A stretch of 35,310 bases of DNA from DAOUMF01 sp034411955 (lineage in GTDB: Bacteria > Chloroflexota > Dehalococcoidia > SM23-28-2 > RBG-16-64-32). Each line of letters begins with the position of its first letter. The stretch's first letter is position 1. The stretch spans positions 1 through 35,310 of the forward strand of contig DAOUMF010000087.1 of the NCBI GenBank assembly GCA_034411955.1, read 5' to 3'. Positions 14,033 to 22,304 of this stretch are shown here, piece after piece. The position numbers and the translations under genes are program-made. A model generated the notes under the pieces. It saw nothing but the letters and a program-made list of their open reading frames with translations. It did not search any database and was not told where the DNA came from.

Positions 14033-16879
14033 TCAGCTCCCTGCGACCACCGAGGCGACGGCCGACCGGAGCGCCTGGGCCACCTTGTCCAGCCCGCCTT
14101 CCACGTCGGCCGATAGGTGGAGACGGACGACCCGTCGTCCCCGCCGACGCAGCGCCTCCAGATCTCCCAGCGCCTGCGCCCGCTTCAGCACGCCGAAGGT
14201 GTACGGCCGGCCGGGGACCTCCAAGCCCTCGAGGTCGTCGGCAGTGAGCAGGATGAACAGGCCGTTGTCACCGCCGCCCTTGTGGAGCTGGCCCGTGGAG
14301 TGCAGATAGCGCGGCCCGTAGCCGAGGGTGGTCGCCGCGCGCGTCCCGTCGCGCATAGCCAGCCGCATGGACTGGAGGGCGGCCTCCGTCCCAGGTGTGC
14401 GCGCCAGGTATGCGGCCAGAGCGATGTAGTCGCCGGGCCGGACCTGCCGGAGGAAGGATGCCAAGGTCTCCGCCAGGCTGCCGCCTGTCTCCTCTGCGAA
14501 CAATGCGACGCCGTCCTCCTGAAGCGCAGGCTGCCCCTCAGGGAGAGCGCCCTCCGACCGGTAGGCCTCCAGCAGGCGCTGGGTGTTCTCCTTGCTCTCG
14601 GCGACGTTGGGCTCGTCGAAGGGGTTTATGCCGAGGATAGCGCCCGCGGTGGCCGTGGCCACCTCCCAGCGGAAGAACTCGCCCCCCAGGTCGTAGGCGT
14701 CCCGCAGCCGCAGGATGAGCACGGGATGTCCCGCCGCCGCCAACTTCCCAGCGGCCTCATCGAGGGAGTCGTCGCCCTCCAGGCGCAGGTGGACGAACAG
14801 GCGGTCATCGCCGTAGGCGGAAGGCTCACCCAGGGTCTCGCCGTCGACGGGGAGGATGCCCTTGCCCTCCTTCCCCGTGCTCTCTGCGATGAGCTGCTCC
14901 ACCCAGGCGCCGAAGGAGGCCACCTGTGGGGAGACGGCCAGGGTGAGCTTGTCACGGCCGGCCAGGGCCAGCTCGCCGAGGGCGGTGCCCAGCCAGAGGC
15001 CGGGGGCCTCAGGCGGAGCGACGCAGGAAGCGCTCGCTTCGGCCATGGTCAGGCCCCGATCCAGGAGCTTCGCCACGTCGGCACCGATGAGGGCAGCCGG
15101 GACGAGGCCGAAGTAGGAGAGCGCCGAGTAGCGGCCGCCGATGTCGGAAGGGTTGGTGAACACGCGACGAAACCGGTGCCCACGCGCCAGCTCCTGCAGC
15201 GGCGTTCCTTCATCGGTGATGGCGACGAAGCTCTCGCCAGCGGCGGCGCCCCCGACGGCTTTCACCCGCTCCATGAAGTAGGCGAGGAGGGAGAGCGGCT
15301 CCACCGTGGTGCCCGATTTGCTCGCCACCAAGAACAGGGTCTTCGAGAGGTCCAGGGCGTTCTCCACCGCCCGGATGGAGGCCGGGTTGGTGGTGTCCAG
15401 CACCACGAGGTCCGGGTAGCCGTCGCCAACGCCGAGGGACGAACGCAGGACCTCCGGCGCCAGGCTGGAGCCGCCCATGCCTAACAGGACGACGTCACGG
15501 TAGCCGGCGGCCCTGACCTCGTCGGCGAAGGATGCGAGGTCATCGCAGACGTCGGTCATCTTCTCGGCCACGGTCAGCCAGCCCAGGCGGTTCTTGATCG
15601 CCTCCTGAGTTCTGGCGTCGTCGGACCAGAGGGAAGCATCCCTGGCGCGGAGTCTGGCTGCGAAATCCTCTCTCTCCAGTCGCTCCAGCCTGTCGCTGAC
15701 GCGCGACTGGTGCTCGCCCAGACTGGCGGCCTGGCGCTCCCGGGCGCCGGCGAGGACGGCCGTCCGCTGGGCGGAGATGCAGTCCATGAGCTGGTGGAAG
15801 GCGTCGGCGAAGATCCTGACGCCGTCGTCGAGGAGCTGCGCGGTGACCTCGTCCATGTCGATGCCGATTCTGGCCAGCTCGGCCAGGGCGGTCTCCGCCT
15901 CCTCCAACCCCTCCTCGACGGTGGCCCGCACGACCCCGTGGTCGCGGAAGGCGTCCAGGGTTGCGGGCGGCATGGTGTTAACGGTGTCGGGGCCGATGAG
16001 GGGCTCTACGTACATGACATCGCTGAAGTTGGGGTTCTTCGTGCCGGTGCTGGCCCACAACGGCCGCTGCACGCGGGCGCCCTTCTCCTGGAGAGCCTGG
16101 AAGCGCGGAGTGCGGAAGATGGACTTGAAGCGGGCGTAGGCCAGCTTGGCGTTGGCGATGGCCGCCTTGCCCAACAGTGCATCCAGCCGCGCCCTGGCGT
16201 CACCGTCGTCCGTCTCGCGGATGAGGGCCGCCAGCCTGCGGTCGACCAGAGTGTCGACGCGGCTGAGGAAGAAGCTGGCCACGGAGGCGACGCCGCTCAC
16301 GTCGCCGCCGGCGGCGGCCAGCCTCTCCAGGCCGGCGATGTAGGCGTCAGCCGCCTGCTCGTAAGCGTCCAGGGAAAAGAGGAGGGTGACGTTGACGTTG
16401 ATCCCCTCGCTGATGAGCTGCTCGATGGCGGGCATCCCTTCGGGCGTTCCGGGGACCTTAATCATCACGTTGGGCCGGTTCACGGCGGCGAACAGGCGGC
16501 GCGCCTCCTCGACCGTCGCCTTTGTGTCGCGGGCCAGGTCGGGGGACACCTCCAGGCTGACGAAGCCGTCGGCGCCGTCCAGCGAATCGTAGACGGGGCG
16601 GAAGAGGTCGGTCGCGGCCTGGATGTCCTCCACGGCCAGCGCCTCGTATATCTCGCCGATGCTTCTCCCCTCCTGAGCGAGCGCCCGCAGCGCGTCGTCG
16701 TAGTCGCGGCTGCCGGAGATCGCCTTCTCGAAGTAGGTGGGGTTGGACGTCTGGCCCCGCAGTCCGTCCTGGTCGATGAGCCTCTTCAGCTCACCAGAGA
16801 GGGTCTGCTTCCTGCGGATGTAGTCCTGCCAGACGCTCTGGCCCTGCCTCTGAAGCTGCAGCAAGGGGCTCGTAGCCAT
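14033..16879 (-). CDS. Bifunctional transaldolase / glucose-6-phosphate isomerase
   Basis: A 948-residue fusion. Residues 1 to about 370 are a transaldolase: TSNPTYF (44-50), Schiff-base Lys141 in NVMIKVPGT, and GINVNVTLLFS (159-169). Residues about 395-948 are a glucose-6-phosphate isomerase: GMGGSSLAPEV (467-477), SKSGTTVEP (520-528), GGRYSALS (581-588), the segment around STGKEGKGILPV (667-678) and STGQLHKGGG (861-870). Both active sites look intact. The fusion links the non-oxidative pentose phosphate branch to glycolysis and supplies glucose 6-phosphate to the downstream zwf gene. An AGAGGGAG ribosome-binding site precedes the ATG. Such fusions are known in some Chloroflexota, cyanobacteria and other bacteria. 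Confidence 0.95.
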   Translation of the reverse strand: MATSPLLQLQRQGQSVWQDYIRRKQTLSGELKRLIDQDGLRGQTSNPTYFEKAISGSRDYDDALRALAQEGRSIGEIYEALAVEDIQAATDLFRPVYDSLDGADGFVSLEVSPDLARDTKATVEEARRLFAAVNRPNVMIKVPGTPEGMPAIEQLISEGINVNVTLLFSLDAYEQAADAYIAGLERLAAAGGDVSGVASVASFFLSRVDTLVDRRLAALIRETDDGDARARLDALLGKAAIANAKLAYARFKSIFRTPRFQALQEKGARVQRPLWASTGTKNPNFSDVMYVEPLIGPDTVNTMPPATLDAFRDHGVVRATVEEGLEEAETALAELARIGIDMDEVTAQLLDDGVRIFADAFHQLMDCISAQRTAVLAGARERQAASLGEHQSRVSDRLERLEREDFAARLRARDASLWSDDARTQEAIKNRLGWLTVAEKMTDVCDDLASFADEVRAAGYRDVVLLGMGGSSLAPEVLRSSLGVGDGYPDLVVLDTTNPASIRAVENALDLSKTLFLVASKSGTTVEPLSLLAYFMERVKAVGGAAAGESFVAITDEGTPLQELARGHRFRRVFTNPSDIGGRYSALSYFGLVPAALIGADVAKLLDRGLTMAEASASCVAPPEAPGLWLGTALGELALAGRDKLTLAVSPQVASFGAWVEQLIAESTGKEGKGILPVDGETLGEPSAYGDDRLFVHLRLEGDDSLDEAAGKLAAAGHPVLILRLRDAYDLGGEFFRWEVATATAGAILGINPFDEPNVAESKENTQRLLEAYRSEGALPEGQPALQEDGVALFAEETGGSLAETLASFLRQVRPGDYIALAAYLARTPGTEAALQSMRLAMRDGTRAATTLGYGPRYLHSTGQLHKGGGDNGLFILLTADDLEGLEVPGRPYTFGVLKRAQALGDLEALRRRGRRVVRLHLSADVEGGLDKVAQALRSAVASVVAGS

Positions 16880-16962
16880 CGATGTCTCCCTCTAGCGCCG
16901 CGAAGCAAGCATCGTTTATCGCCTAGACAAGCCGGGGGAGCGGGCGGGCCCTGCCATCGTCC

Positions 16963-16968
16963 ATTATA
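16963..16968 (-). promoter_or_regulatory. Candidate -10 of the tal-pgi operon
   Basis: Complement of ATTATA is a perfect TATAAT, about 83 bases before the tal-pgi ATG. No convincing -35 is seen 16-18 bp upstream, so it could depend on an activator or be fortuitous. Confidence 0.35.
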
Positions 16969-16992
16969 CGGCCTGCCGCGCCCTTCACCCGA

Positions 16993-18201
16993 TCAGGCGG
17001 CGGTCCTGGTGGGCACGTCTCCCAGCTTCTGGAGGTGCTGGCGCGCCATCAGCAGGGCCGTCACGCCCTCGCCGACGGCGCTGGCGAGCTGCTTGGTGCT
17101 CCCACGACGGACGTCGCCGGCGGCGAAGACGCCCGGGATGGAGGTCTGGAACGTCTCGTCGGTTACGATGAAGCCCTGTTTGTCGGTCTCCACGGCGTCC
17201 TCCAGAAAACCAGTGTTGGGCGTGAGGCCGATGAACACGAACGCGGCGGCGGGATGGAACTCCATCGTCTGGCCGGTCTCACGATCCCTGGCGAGGACGG
17301 CGCTGAGCTTGCCCTTGCCCCTGAACTCCGTGACCTCGGTGTTGGTGAGGATGTTGAACTTGGGATCGGAGCGGACCTTCTCCTGGAGGAGCCCGCTGGC
17401 AGCGAGCTGCGGCATGAACTCCACCAGCGTGATGCGGTCGGTGAACTGGGAGAGGAAGAGGCCTTCCTCCACGCCGGAGTTGCCGCCGCCGACGACCATC
17501 AGTTCCTTGGAGCCCTTGTAGAAGGGGCCGTCGCAGGTGGCGCAGAAGTGGATGCCCGCCCCGATGAGGTCCTCCTCGCCGGGCACGCCCAGGCGCCGGT
17601 AGGTGGAGCCGGTGACGACTATCGCGGCGCGAGAGCAGTACTCATCGCCCGTCTCGGTGGTGATGGAGATATAGGGATCGCGCCGCTGCAACGACTTGAC
17701 GCCAACGGCGGAGAGAAGCTCTACGCCGTAGCGCTCCGCCTGCTTGACCATGCGCTCGGCGAGCTCGGCGCCGCCGATGCCCTCGGGGAAGCCGGGGTAG
17801 TTGTCGATACGCTCTGTGACGCCAGCCTGGCCCCCGAGGGCGCTCTTCTCAATGACCAGCGTATCGATGCCCTCGCGGGCGCCGTAGATGGCCGCTGTGA
17901 GTCCGCCCGGACCGCCGCCGACGATGATCAGGTCGTAGAAGGAGCGCTCGGCCCCGAGGGTGAGCCCCAGCTTCTGGGCCAGCTCGTCGTTGCTGGGCTC
18001 CGCCAGGAAGGAGCCGTCCGGGAAGATAATGGTGGGGATGATCTGCTTGCCGTCGTTCTTCTCACGGACGAAGGCGGCGGCTGCCTCGTCCTGGTCGATG
18101 TCGACCCACTGGTAGGGGACGCGCATCTCGCCCAAGAACTGCTTGGAGCGGCGGCAATCGGGGCACCAGGGAGCCCCGTACACCTTGATCTGCTCACTCA
18201 T
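16993..18201 (-). CDS. Glutaredoxin-thioredoxin reductase fusion
   Basis: A 402-residue flavoprotein. ATG 18201 is chosen because GGAGG lies five bases upstream. Residues 1-82 are a glutaredoxin/NrdH-like domain with the redox pair Cys13-Pro-Asp-Cys16. Residues about 88-402 are a thioredoxin reductase: FAD-binding GGGPGG (94-99), redox-active Cys219-Ala-Thr-Cys222, NADPH-binding GGGNSG (237-242), and the terminal FAD segment GVFAAGDVRR. The fusion would let the reductase recycle its own thiol carrier without a separate thioredoxin. Upstream lies a palindrome resembling CsoR-family operators (18281-18298), so control by copper or sulfur stress is possible. The gene is downstream of the LarA-like gene on the same strand but 157 bases away. 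Confidence 0.93.
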   Translation of the reverse strand: MSEQIKVYGAPWCPDCRRSKQFLGEMRVPYQWVDIDQDEAAAAFVREKNDGKQIIPTIIFPDGSFLAEPSNDELAQKLGLTLGAERSFYDLIIVGGGPGGLTAAIYGAREGIDTLVIEKSALGGQAGVTERIDNYPGFPEGIGGAELAERMVKQAERYGVELLSAVGVKSLQRRDPYISITTETGDEYCSRAAIVVTGSTYRRLGVPGEEDLIGAGIHFCATCDGPFYKGSKELMVVGGGNSGVEEGLFLSQFTDRITLVEFMPQLAASGLLQEKVRSDPKFNILTNTEVTEFRGKGKLSAVLARDRETGQTMEFHPAAAFVFIGLTPNTGFLEDAVETDKQGFIVTDETFQTSIPGVFAAGDVRRGSTKQLASAVGEGVTALLMARQHLQKLGDVPTRTAA

Positions 18202-18280
18202 CGTATCCTCCTGCATGGAAAGCTCGTAGGCCTGAATATAGGGTCACGCCTCGGTGATAGGACAGGCGCCATACGAACCG

Positions 18281-18298
18281 TACCCCAAGGGGGTATAC
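18281..18298 (-). promoter_or_regulatory. CsoR/CstR-type operator candidate
   Basis: The plus strand reads TACCCCAAGGGGGTATAC, a 6-bp inverted repeat TACCCC/GGGGTA with a 3-base centre. It closely resembles the TACCC-n-GGGGGTAT operators bound by CsoR-family repressors. It lies about 80 bases upstream of the glutaredoxin-thioredoxin reductase ATG and is the only such site noticed in the window. No CsoR-family gene is in the window. Confidence 0.45.
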
Positions 18299-18358
18299 GT
18301 CCTGCCCCGGGTAACGGTTTGCCAGGCGGCCAGCCGGAGGTAGTGAGTCGCTCTGGGG

Positions 18359-19738
18359 CTACCAGCCGGCGAACTGCCGGATACAAGCGATCGAGCAATC
18401 GCGGCCATGGATCCGTTCCGCCTCCGCGATGGCCTCTTCGACGGAGGCGCAAGGGGTGAAACCGAGATGGCGTGGCACGGCCGGATCAGCCGCACCCGCC
18501 ACGAAGACGCGGCCGGCGTGCTTGAGGCGCTTGAGGGGGTGGGTAGCCAGGATAGCGTGTATGGGATGGTAGGCGACGCCGAAGCGGTAGCGCTCGATGA
18601 AGCCGGCGTGCGCTGCGTACTCCTCGCCGAAGCGCTCGCTGATCTCGTAGGGGTCACGCGTCTGCGGTAGCACCCGCCGCCAGACGTCGGCATGGGCGGG
18701 ATGGTGCTCCAGGTCCCAGTCGTCAGGGCAGGGGGTGGCCATGATGACGGAGCAGCCGGGCTTCCCCAGCGCCTCGATGTAGCCGCCCAGGTAGCCAAGT
18801 CCGGAGGAGACCAGGGTCAGCAGCGGGTTCATGCGGGCGAAGGTGGCGTACGGGCTCCAGGCAAGCACGCCGTAGACGACGATGTCTGCCGGCTCTGCCT
18901 CGCTGCGGCGGGCCTTGTACAGCGAGGTCTGCACCTCCATGGCGGCAGCCCGTGTCTCCGCCACGCCACCCGCCCAGATACGCCCGATGGTAGCGGGGTT
19001 AGCGAGTAGCGTCTCCACCTTAAACACCCGCTGCCCCAGGCGAGACTCCACCACCGTGCCCATCTCGTCCAGCACCTTGTGCATGCGGTTCTCCCGCACG
19101 GACATGGTCATCCCGTCGGGCGTGTGCGTCCAGCGGATGGAGCGCCAGGTGGAGAGGCCGACGCAGACCGACTTCCAGCCGCCGTTGAAGCCCAACTGAC
19201 AGCCAGCGTTGACATAAATGGCAAGGTCGGAGTCCACCATCAGGCGGTGGACCTCCACATCGTAGCCGCTGGGGGTGGTGCCGAGGTAGGTCAGGTTGTC
19301 CGCGTCCTCGGCGTCGTGGCAGGTGAGGCGCTGACCGAACCGCTGCACAAGGTCCGGCCCCAGGATGGAGGCCAGCTCCGCGGAGGTCCACTTGCGGTGG
19401 AGGGCGTTGGCGCAGACCAGGTCCACGTTCTCCTCGGGTACGCCTGCTTCGGCCAGCTCCTCCAGAATCGCCTCGATGGCGAGGCGGCGCACCGGCCCGA
19501 AGGAGGGCACCGTGGGGTCATCGAAAGCGATGAGGACGCGGGCGCCGGGACGCACCAGCTCTCGGATGCGGGGAAGGCCCAGCGGCCGGGCCAGGGCCTG
19601 GCGGACAGCGGCCTCCTGGTCGGTGACCGGCTCCAGGCGGGGCCGCTCTGATGCGCCGTCGCCACCGATGAGCTGCGTGCGGTCAGGAAGGCTGACCTTG
19701 ACGGTACTGTCGCCGAATAGGAGCGTCGCTTCCAGCAC
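18359..19738 (-). CDS. LarA-family (DUF2088) nickel-pincer racemase/epimerase homologue
   Basis: A 459-residue LarA homologue starting at GTG with GAGGAGGT upstream. LarA enzymes racemise alpha-hydroxy acids using a nickel-pincer nucleotide (NPN) bound covalently to a lysine. From memory of L. plantarum LarA numbering, the matching residues are Asp73/Asp74 (AFDDPT, D72), His114 (NALHRKW, H108), Lys189 (NGGWKSVCVGL, the NPN lysine K184) and His205 (THTPDG, nickel ligand H200). The catalytic His174 position is Gly179 here, so substrate or mechanism probably differs from lactate racemase. It is co-transcribed with the phosphotriesterase-like gene 14 bases upstream. NPN synthesis genes larBCE are not in the window. 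Confidence 0.82.
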   Translation of the reverse strand: MLEATLLFGDSTVKVSLPDRTQLIGGDGASERPRLEPVTDQEAAVRQALARPLGLPRIRELVRPGARVLIAFDDPTVPSFGPVRRLAIEAILEELAEAGVPEENVDLVCANALHRKWTSAELASILGPDLVQRFGQRLTCHDAEDADNLTYLGTTPSGYDVEVHRLMVDSDLAIYVNAGCQLGFNGGWKSVCVGLSTWRSIRWTHTPDGMTMSVRENRMHKVLDEMGTVVESRLGQRVFKVETLLANPATIGRIWAGGVAETRAAAMEVQTSLYKARRSEAEPADIVVYGVLAWSPYATFARMNPLLTLVSSGLGYLGGYIEALGKPGCSVIMATPCPDDWDLEHHPAHADVWRRVLPQTRDPYEISERFGEEYAAHAGFIERYRFGVAYHPIHAILATHPLKRLKHAGRVFVAGAADPAVPRHLGFTPCASVEEAIAEAERIHGRDCSIACIRQFAGW

Positions 19739-19752
19739 GGTGACCTCCTCGG

Positions 19753-20694
19753 TTAGTGTCTGCCTGTCAGGAATCGACGTGGGTTGTCCACGGTCATCCT
19801 GCGGATAGTGGCCTCGTCCACACCATCGGCGCGCAGTGCGGGCAGGGCCGTGGTGGAGAGGAATAGATAGCGCGTGGGGCGCTCCGGCTCGGGCCCCGAT
19901 CCGTCCGCGAGGTAGGCCGCGGGCGCATAGTCGTGCCCCAGCATGAGGCGGTCCGCCCAGCCGCGCTCGATGAGCGCCTTCACGGTAGCGTTCCGCTCCC
20001 GCCAGTCGGGCATCCCAGGTCGGGTGGGATAGCGGTCCATGGATAGGTAGATGCCCTCCTTGAGCAGGCCCTCCAGGTATTCCACATCCGTCGTGTCGGC
20101 GCTGTGGCCTATGCAGACGCGGCTCGCCTCGACGCCCTCATCGAGAAATACGTCCACCTGGCGGCGACCCACCTGAGCCGGCGCCCACTGGTGGGTGGTG
20201 ATGGGCACGCCGGTGGCTTTACAGGCCCGCGCGGCCGCCCTCAGCACCAGCTCGGCCTGCGGAGTGACGCCCTCCTGATCGTTGGCCGCTTTGATGACGC
20301 CTGCCTTGATCCGCTTGGGCCCGATGCCCTCATGTATCTCATGGATGAAGACGGCAGCGATGAAGTCGGGGTCACGATCCCAGAAGAAACGAGGGATGTC
20401 GCGCCACAGGCCGGTGGCTACCACGACCTGCACGCCACTGGCCTGCGACACGTCGGCCAGGAAGTCGACGTCCCGCGACAGGTCGGGGGCCGTGGCATCG
20501 ATGATGGTATCCACGCCTCCCGCCCTGGCCTCGGACAACTCGCCGATGACACGCTCGCGGGTGCGCGGCATGTCGAACAGGAAGGGATACGTCTCGCGCA
20601 CGCCCGCAGAGCCGACGATGACGTGCTCATGGCTGAGGGTGAAGCCCAGCCTATCTTCGTCGACGGGCCCGGTGGCGGTCTGGACGATCGCCAT
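19753..20694 (-). CDS. Phosphotriesterase-family metal-dependent hydrolase (probable lactonase)
   Basis: A 313-residue amidohydrolase-superfamily protein of the phosphotriesterase (PTE) family. All binuclear-metal ligands are visible: His22 and His24 (SHEH), Lys135 as the carboxylated bridging lysine (AGVIKAAND), His168 (ITTHQ), His197 (IGHSAD) and Asp255 (LGHDYAP). Family members include PTE-like lactonases and other esterases; substrate specificity is set by loop 7/8, which cannot be read here. It is the first gene of an operon with the LarA homologue. A lactonase giving a hydroxy acid that LarA then epimerises is a plausible pairing, but inferred. Confidence 0.9.
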   Translation of the reverse strand: MAIVQTATGPVDEDRLGFTLSHEHVIVGSAGVRETYPFLFDMPRTRERVIGELSEARAGGVDTIIDATAPDLSRDVDFLADVSQASGVQVVVATGLWRDIPRFFWDRDPDFIAAVFIHEIHEGIGPKRIKAGVIKAANDQEGVTPQAELVLRAAARACKATGVPITTHQWAPAQVGRRQVDVFLDEGVEASRVCIGHSADTTDVEYLEGLLKEGIYLSMDRYPTRPGMPDWRERNATVKALIERGWADRLMLGHDYAPAAYLADGSGPEPERPTRYLFLSTTALPALRADGVDEATIRRMTVDNPRRFLTGRH

Positions 20695-20787
20695 GGCTGC
20701 CTCCCTCGTCGCTCAAGCTGCCTTCTTCAACTGCTCATAGACCTTGTGCACGCCGTCCAAAGAGGTCTCATCCCTGGCACAGGCTCG

Positions 20788-20793
20788 ATTATA
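20788..20793 (-). promoter_or_regulatory. -10 element upstream of the phosphotriesterase-like/LarA operon
   Basis: Complement of ATTATA gives TATAAT, about 94 bases before ATG 20694. No good -35 is seen at 16-18 bp. The leader of roughly 87 bases has no convincing gene; a fragment ending in VHKVYEQLKKAA is readable in one frame but has no start signal. Confidence 0.4.
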
Positions 20794-20818
20794 GCGCCAG
20801 AGGCAGGGAACGCTCCCC

Positions 20819-21970
20819 TCACCGGACGCCGGACGCCGTGCCCCGATCTCCTCCCAGCTCGCTGCGGACCTGGATAAGCCGCAGCACATCGGCCCTGGTG
20901 ATGAACCCCACGAAACGGCCAAACTCCCTGACGGGGAGTTGATTGACATTCTTCCCGGCCATGATCTCGAGCGCCACCGCGATGTCCTCCTGCACGTCCA
21001 CCTCGTACAGCTTCTCTCTTGGCGTCATCGCCTTGAATGCGCTGTTGGTCTCCCACTCCTCTCGCGGCACTCGCTTGAGGTCCCGCATCGTCACCAGGCC
21101 GAGGAGGTCTCCGGCGACGACTATGGGGATGCAGCGCCGGCCGCCGGCCAGCATGTATTCGTTGGCCAGCGTGCTCAGGCTGACGTCTGGAGGCGCGGCC
21201 TCAAAGCTGCGGTTGACCAGATCCGCCACCCTGGTGCCCTCAAGAGTGCTACGGGACAGCAGTTGCTTGTAGGACGCTTCCGAGACGTTGCGCAGGAACC
21301 AGCCGATGACGATGAACCAGGCACCACCGATGAAGTTTCCCGCGAGGATGGAGACGACACCGACGGCGATGAGCCCGAAGGCGATGAAGGTTCCGGCCAT
21401 CGAAGCTCTCCGCGTCGCAGTCAGCAGGTTCCGTCCCCGCGCCCAGAGCCCGGCCCGCAGCACCCGTCCCCCATCCAGCGGGTATCCGGGCAACATGTTG
21501 AACACGCCGAGGGCGAAGTTGATTATCGACAGGTAGAGGGTGACGGCGGCGGGCGGGCTGTCTCCCGCATCGCTGAGGAAGGCCACCGCCGTAATGATGC
21601 CAAAGACCAGCGCCAAGATGACGCTGACCAGCGGCCCGACGATGGCTACCCGGAACTCCTGTCCGGGGGTCTGAGGGTCGGCCCCCAGAGCGGAGACGCC
21701 GCCGAAGATGAACAGGGTGATGCTCTTCACCGGCAACCCCTCCCGCTTGGCCACCAGGGAATGGGCCAGTTCATGAAGGAGAATCGAGCCGAAGAAGGCC
21801 AGGGCGGCGGCTACCGCCGCCCCCCAGCGCTGGCCGACACTCCAATCCCCGTACTCATCCTTGAAGAAGCCATGGGCCAGCCACCAGGTGAGGAGGGCGA
21901 AGATGGCCAGCCAGCTCCAGTGGACGAGGACATCGATGCCGAAGAGGCGCAGCAGCCGGTAAGAGCCCAT
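20819..21970 (-). CDS. Site-2 protease (Rip3-type) with C-terminal CBS pair
   Basis: A 383-residue intramembrane metalloprotease. Hydrophobic segments occupy roughly 10-32, 50-68, 108-132, 142-160 and 190-228. The zinc site is His66-Glu67-Leu-Ala-His70 (HELAH), with Asp166 in NMLPGYPLDGGR as the third ligand. Residues about 248-375 form two CBS domains, which in this subfamily bind adenine nucleotides and may gate activity. Rip3-type proteases cleave membrane-anchored regulators such as anti-sigma factors. No such substrate gene is adjacent. It is co-directional with the DUF167 gene 14 bases upstream. All catalytic residues are present. Confidence 0.92.
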   Translation of the reverse strand: MGSYRLLRLFGIDVLVHWSWLAIFALLTWWLAHGFFKDEYGDWSVGQRWGAAVAAALAFFGSILLHELAHSLVAKREGLPVKSITLFIFGGVSALGADPQTPGQEFRVAIVGPLVSVILALVFGIITAVAFLSDAGDSPPAAVTLYLSIINFALGVFNMLPGYPLDGGRVLRAGLWARGRNLLTATRRASMAGTFIAFGLIAVGVVSILAGNFIGGAWFIVIGWFLRNVSEASYKQLLSRSTLEGTRVADLVNRSFEAAPPDVSLSTLANEYMLAGGRRCIPIVVAGDLLGLVTMRDLKRVPREEWETNSAFKAMTPREKLYEVDVQEDIAVALEIMAGKNVNQLPVREFGRFVGFITRADVLRLIQVRSELGGDRGTASGVR

Positions 21971-21984
21971 CTCTACCTATCATC

Positions 21985-22260
21985 TCATGATCCCCAATGA
22001 GTGTCACCGAGCCTCGCTCGCATCTCGTCGTCGCTGAGGCCGTCCACCTCCACCAGCTTGTCCCGTGACGCCGCCCCACGCACGATGCGGAGGCTCGCCG
22101 GGGCCACGCCGAGGCGGCGGGCGAGCAGCCCGAGGACGGCCTGATTGGCGCGACCCTTCTCCGGCCGCGCCTTCACCTTGACTCGCAGCGAGCCGCCGTA
22201 CCAGCCAACGATCTGCTCTTGCCTGGCTCCGGGGGTCACGTGAATCCTCAATGTAGCCAT
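21985..22260 (-). CDS. DUF167/YggU-family protein
   Basis: A 91-residue protein with the YggU/DUF167 pattern: an N-terminal strand (LRIHVTPGARQ), VKVKARPEKGRANQAVLGLLARRLGV (about 27-52), then LRIVRGAASRDKLVEVDG. Size is typical. The family is widespread and its function is not established. It is the first gene of a two-gene operon with the site-2 protease. The minus-strand -10 TATAAT (complement of 22291-22296) lies 30 bases before its ATG. Confidence 0.92.
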   Translation of the reverse strand: MATLRIHVTPGARQEQIVGWYGGSLRVKVKARPEKGRANQAVLGLLARRLGVAPASLRIVRGAASRDKLVEVDGLSDDEMRARLGDTHWGS

Positions 22261-22289
22261 CTGCCAATGCTCCAGAGGGTGGTTTTTGC

Positions 22290-22296
22290 TATTATA
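22290..22296. promoter_or_regulatory. Face-to-face overlapping -10 elements
   Basis: GCTATTATAGC contains TATTAT (22290-22295) for the plus strand and, complementary to 22291-22296, TATAAT for the minus strand. The plus-strand start would fall two or three bases before ATG 22305; the minus-strand start would be about 23 bases before ATG 22260. Only one strand can be open here at a time. Confidence 0.45.
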
Positions 22297-22304
22297 GCCG
22301 CGCC

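Noticed and set aside
12286..14247. Long plus-strand open frame (653 codons)
   Set aside because: It is antisense to zwf, whose motifs are complete; composition is typical of a shadow.
15710..18459. Long plus-strand frames across tal-pgi and the reductase gene
   Set aside because: Both lie antisense to genes with intact active sites and have no recognisable motif.
20713..20949. Minus-strand frame ending in VHKVYEQLKKAA in the leader of the phosphotriesterase-like gene
   Set aside because: The frame runs through the promoter and into the antisense of the protease gene and has no start signal; only its last dozen residues look protein-like.
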